From NCBI GenBank assembly GCA_036010965.1, contig DASCMO010000109.1, forward strand, positions 1 through 32,498: DNA of 32,498 bases, given 5' to 3'. This stretch comes from GCA-2686265 sp036010965 (GTDB lineage: Bacteria > Planctomycetota > UBA1135 > GCA-002686595). Of this stretch, positions 30,135-32,498 are shown piece by piece. The notes under the pieces are model-generated. The model worked only from the letters and a program-made list of their open reading frames with translations. It ran no database searches and had not been told where the DNA came from. The translations under genes and the position numbers were made by a program. Positions within the stretch are counted from its first letter, which is position 1. Every line of letters begins with the position of its first letter.

Positions 30135-32498
30135 CACTGCCCTTCCTCCCGCGCATCGTGCGCCCAGGGGAACTCCTGATCGTTGACCTCGCCCTGATAG
30201 GGATCGGGGACGTCCCCGGCGGCCGCCAGACCGACCGGGTGCCCCGAGCGCGTGAGGCCGAGCGCCTCCTTGAGGAGCTTGACGGCCGTCGGTCCCGCCA
30301 CGCGCGAGCCGAACTTCTCCCGCCCGCGCGGCTCGTCGACCACGACCAAGACGAACACCTCGCGCTGCTCGCCGGGCACGGATCCGACCAGGGCGATCGA
30401 CGAGGTGTAGCAGGACCGACCGGCGTGGACCGACGGTCGTCCGGCGAGAGCGCTGAAGGGGATCCAGTCGGGGTCCTTGCGCGCCAGGTGCGCGTTGTGC
30501 TCGTTGCGCTCGAGTTCGAGGTGCAGGCAGACCTCGCCGCCGACCTTCTGGGCCGTGCCGGTCTTGACCCCCAGGCGCAGGGGCGTCCCCAGCTCCGCCT
30601 CGCGCGCGCTCAGGTGGCGGCCGGTCCCGTAGTTCGCGGCGCGCGCCATCATGTCGCGCACCTCGGCGCTGGCCGCGGCCGAGAAGACGCGCCGCGGGCG
30701 CTCCGCTTCCAGGGGATAGAACTCGCCTCCACGCTCGAGGCCCGAGACCAGGCGCAGGGGCAACCACGCTCCGCCGCGCACGGCAGCGAGCAATCCCGCC
30801 GCGTGCTGACAGAGGGTCACGCTCAGTTCGTGGCCGAAGGAGATGGAGGCGTGGGTGTAGGCTCGCGACCAGGGCAGGGCGGGTAGGTGGCCCGCGCTCT
30901 CGACCCCCACTCCCAGCCCTTGCGGCTGACCGTAGCCGAGGCGGCTCAGGGTGTGGTGGAACGACGCGTCGTCGACGCGCATGCCGATCTGCACCATCAG
31001 CGCGTTGATCGAGTACGCCACCCCATCACGCGCCTCCTGCAGGCCCCCCGGCGGCCCCTCCGCCTCGTGGATGACGCGCGTGCTGCCGGGGATGCGGTAG
31101 TTTCCGTCGTGAGTGTCGATCTGCTCGCCCGGGTCGACCAGACCGCGATCGAGGGCGGTGGCCATCACGATCGGTTTGAAGGTCGAACCAGGAGTGAACG
31201 TGTGCCAGGTAGGCAGGAACTCGCTGACGAGGTAGGGGCTCACGGCGTCGAGGGCCAGCACATCGCCGCTCGCCACGTCGACGGCGACTCCCATCGCCAG
31301 GGCGGGGCGGTGCTCGTCGACGAGGTCGGCGAGGAGCCCGCGCAAGGTCCCCTGCAAGACGGCATCGAGGGTGGTCACGACCCTGGGCGTCTCGCCCTCA
31401 CCCCGGTCCTCGCGGTAATAGCGCCTCGACCGACTGTGCACCGGCCAGTTGCGCTCGAACTCGTAGGTCGCCGGTCGGCCCGCCAGGAACCTCCAGTTGG
31501 GGTCGGCGAGGATCTTCGAGCAGAGCCCTTCGAGGCCGGACAGGGGATGCTTGCGATCGAGCATCCCACGCACCGCCCGCAGGTGTCGGTCGAGGTGTTC
31601 GGGAGAGTCCTCGGGGACCGCCACACCGCAGCAGGCCGCGACGGCGCGCCGAGTAGCCGTCCCGCGATCGATGTAGCGCCAGGAACCGATGACCCGGAAC
31701 GGTCGCTGGGTCCCGTCCACCTGGCGCACCGGGTAGACGCGCTCGTGGTGGAATCCCAGGCTCATCTGGTGCTCGGCCACATGCTCGCGGTCGAACAGGG
31801 CCGCCAGGGTCGTCACGCGCGCCGGCGGGAGCGAATCGACGACCACGCGATCGGCGCAGGGGATCAGGGCCCGCCAGACTCGCGCGCGCTCACGCTCGTG
31901 GGCGGCCCACACATCACCGACGGCCCGTTCGGGCTCGTCCCCGCCGCGGATGCTGTGCGCGAGGCCGTCCGCGAGCTTCTGAGACCAGCGCCGCGGGCCG
32001 GGGGTGCGGCCCCTGACGCTCTGCGCTTCACGCGTCGCTTTCGACATCACCAGGGACGGATTCCACACGATCCGCCAGGGCTCGACGTCGGAACGATGAA
32101 CGAGACGCATGCCGTCGTCGAGTCCAAGCTCGGCCATCCAGGAGTGGACGCGCAGAGCCTGCTCGCGGTCGAGGTCAAAGGCCGGATCGGTGACGGTGAT
32201 CAGGCCCTCGACCGCGTCGGGGAGCATACGCGCCAGGAGTTGCTCCGCGCCCACCTCGCCCCCCAGGGTGGTCGCGATCTTGCGCGCCATCGCGTCGGGA
32301 GTGTGGGCCTGCCACATGGCGCGCGGCGACATGCGCAGCTCGATGCGCTGCACCGAGCGCGCCAGGGTGCGGCCGGTCCGGTCGACGATGTCGAAGTCCG
32401 GGGCCGGCCCCACATCGCGCGCCCCGTGGTCGGGCTGGGCGTGGGCCGAGTCCAAGGCGAGCAATGCGCTCTTGACGACCACGGCTACCAGGAACGCA
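30134..32498 (-). CDS. ftsI: Class B penicillin-binding protein (FtsI-like), start beyond window
   Basis: A peptidoglycan transpeptidase that crosslinks strands outside the membrane, acting with the SEDS protein encoded downstream. Numbered from an in-frame GTG at 32482, the penicillin-binding motifs are SxxK at Ser433-Lys436 (TPGSTFKP), SIN at 491-493 and KTG at 640-642 (GVKTGTAQK). About 360 residues without a recognised motif precede the transpeptidase domain; this is long for the class. The frame remains open past 32482 to the edge (AFLVAVVVKSALLAL), which looks like an N-terminal membrane anchor, so the true start probably lies outside the window. It overlaps murE by four bases. Confidence 0.9.
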   Translation of the reverse strand, partial: AFLVAVVVKSALLALDSAHAQPDHGARDVGPAPDFDIVDRTGRTLARSVQRIELRMSPRAMWQAHTPDAMARKIATTLGGEVGAEQLLARMLPDAVEGLITVTDPAFDLDREQALRVHSWMAELGLDDGMRLVHRSDVEPWRIVWNPSLVMSKATREAQSVRGRTPGPRRWSQKLADGLAHSIRGGDEPERAVGDVWAAHERERARVWRALIPCADRVVVDSLPPARVTTLAALFDREHVAEHQMSLGFHHERVYPVRQVDGTQRPFRVIGSWRYIDRGTATRRAVAACCGVAVPEDSPEHLDRHLRAVRGMLDRKHPLSGLEGLCSKILADPNWRFLAGRPATYEFERNWPVHSRSRRYYREDRGEGETPRVVTTLDAVLQGTLRGLLADLVDEHRPALAMGVAVDVASGDVLALDAVSPYLVSEFLPTWHTFTPGSTFKPIVMATALDRGLVDPGEQIDTHDGNYRIPGSTRVIHEAEGPPGGLQEARDGVAYSINALMVQIGMRVDDASFHHTLSRLGYGQPQGLGVGVESAGHLPALPWSRAYTHASISFGHELSVTLCQHAAGLLAAVRGGAWLPLRLVSGLERGGEFYPLEAERPRRVFSAAASAEVRDMMARAANYGTGRHLSAREAELGTPLRLGVKTGTAQKVGGEVCLHLELERNEHNAHLARKDPDWIPFSALAGRPSVHAGRSCYTSSIALVGSVPGEQREVFVLVVVDEPRGREKFGSRVAGPTAVKLLKEALGLTRSGHPVGLAAAGDVPDPYQGEVNDQEFPWAHDAREEGQ

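Noticed and set aside
1..32498. CRISPR arrays, tRNA or rRNA genes, transposases, prophage genes
   Set aside because: No regularly spaced direct repeats, cloverleaf-like sequence, rRNA signature or recombinase motif was seen by eye.

Overview
The window is dense, very GC-rich bacterial DNA with almost no non-coding space. It holds two large operons facing each other across a small secreted-protein region. The mix is a complete DAP-type peptidoglycan gene set, a head-to-head hydrocarbon (ole) operon, secreted sulfatase and beta-helix proteins, and many GTG starts with few strong Shine-Dalgarno sites. It fits a high-GC Planctomycetota-like bacterium best. That placement is inference: no rRNA or other decisive marker is present.

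Layout. 1-321: the 5' end of a lipoprotein gene running off the left edge (minus). 724-1887: a multi-cluster ferredoxin with an unassigned, possibly Hsp20-like, middle region (plus). 1859-3172: DNA polymerase IV (minus), converging on the ferredoxin gene over a terminator hairpin. 3291-15362: one plus-strand operon of twelve genes: oleA, a GbsR/MarR-type regulator, fabF, an acyl carrier protein gene, two CrtI/CrtISO-like FAD oxidoreductases, fabG, fabZ, a FabI-like enoyl reductase, then oleB, oleC and oleD. Most junctions are overlaps (ATGA/GTGA), so the cluster is almost certainly one transcription unit, perhaps with a second start before the regulator. 15310-16488 (minus) and 16564-17970 (plus): a secreted parallel beta-helix protein and a secreted sulfatase, divergently arranged. 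17971-18062: what looks like a truncated AtuA-type gene start. 18121-32498 (minus): thrS, then in transcriptional order from the right edge a penicillin-binding protein gene, murE, murF, mraY, ftsW, a LysM gene, a small membrane-protein gene, murG, murC and murB.

How the genes work together. In the ole operon, a private fatty-acid elongation set (KAS II, ACP, ketoreductase, dehydratase, enoyl reductase) and two FAD desaturase/isomerase-like enzymes sit between OleA and OleBCD. The natural reading is that the module builds an unusual, probably polyunsaturated or otherwise modified, acyl chain. OleA would then condense two such chains, OleD reduce, OleC form a beta-lactone and OleB release CO2, giving a very long internal olefin. 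The FabF/ACP/FabG/FabZ plus tandem phytoene-desaturase-like combination resembles clusters proposed for ladderane lipids in anammox bacteria. This is the most interesting system in the window. The minus-strand half is a dcw-type operon making lipid II (MurB, C, E, F, MraY, MurG) and polymerising and crosslinking it (FtsW with the class B PBP). A LysM membrane protein and a small membrane protein are inserted between ftsW and murG.

No tRNA, rRNA, CRISPR array, transposase or phage gene was recognised. Non-obvious DNA signals include a 32-bp near-perfect palindrome inside murE, an AT-rich dyad before the regulator gene, and an 18-bp dyad before murC.
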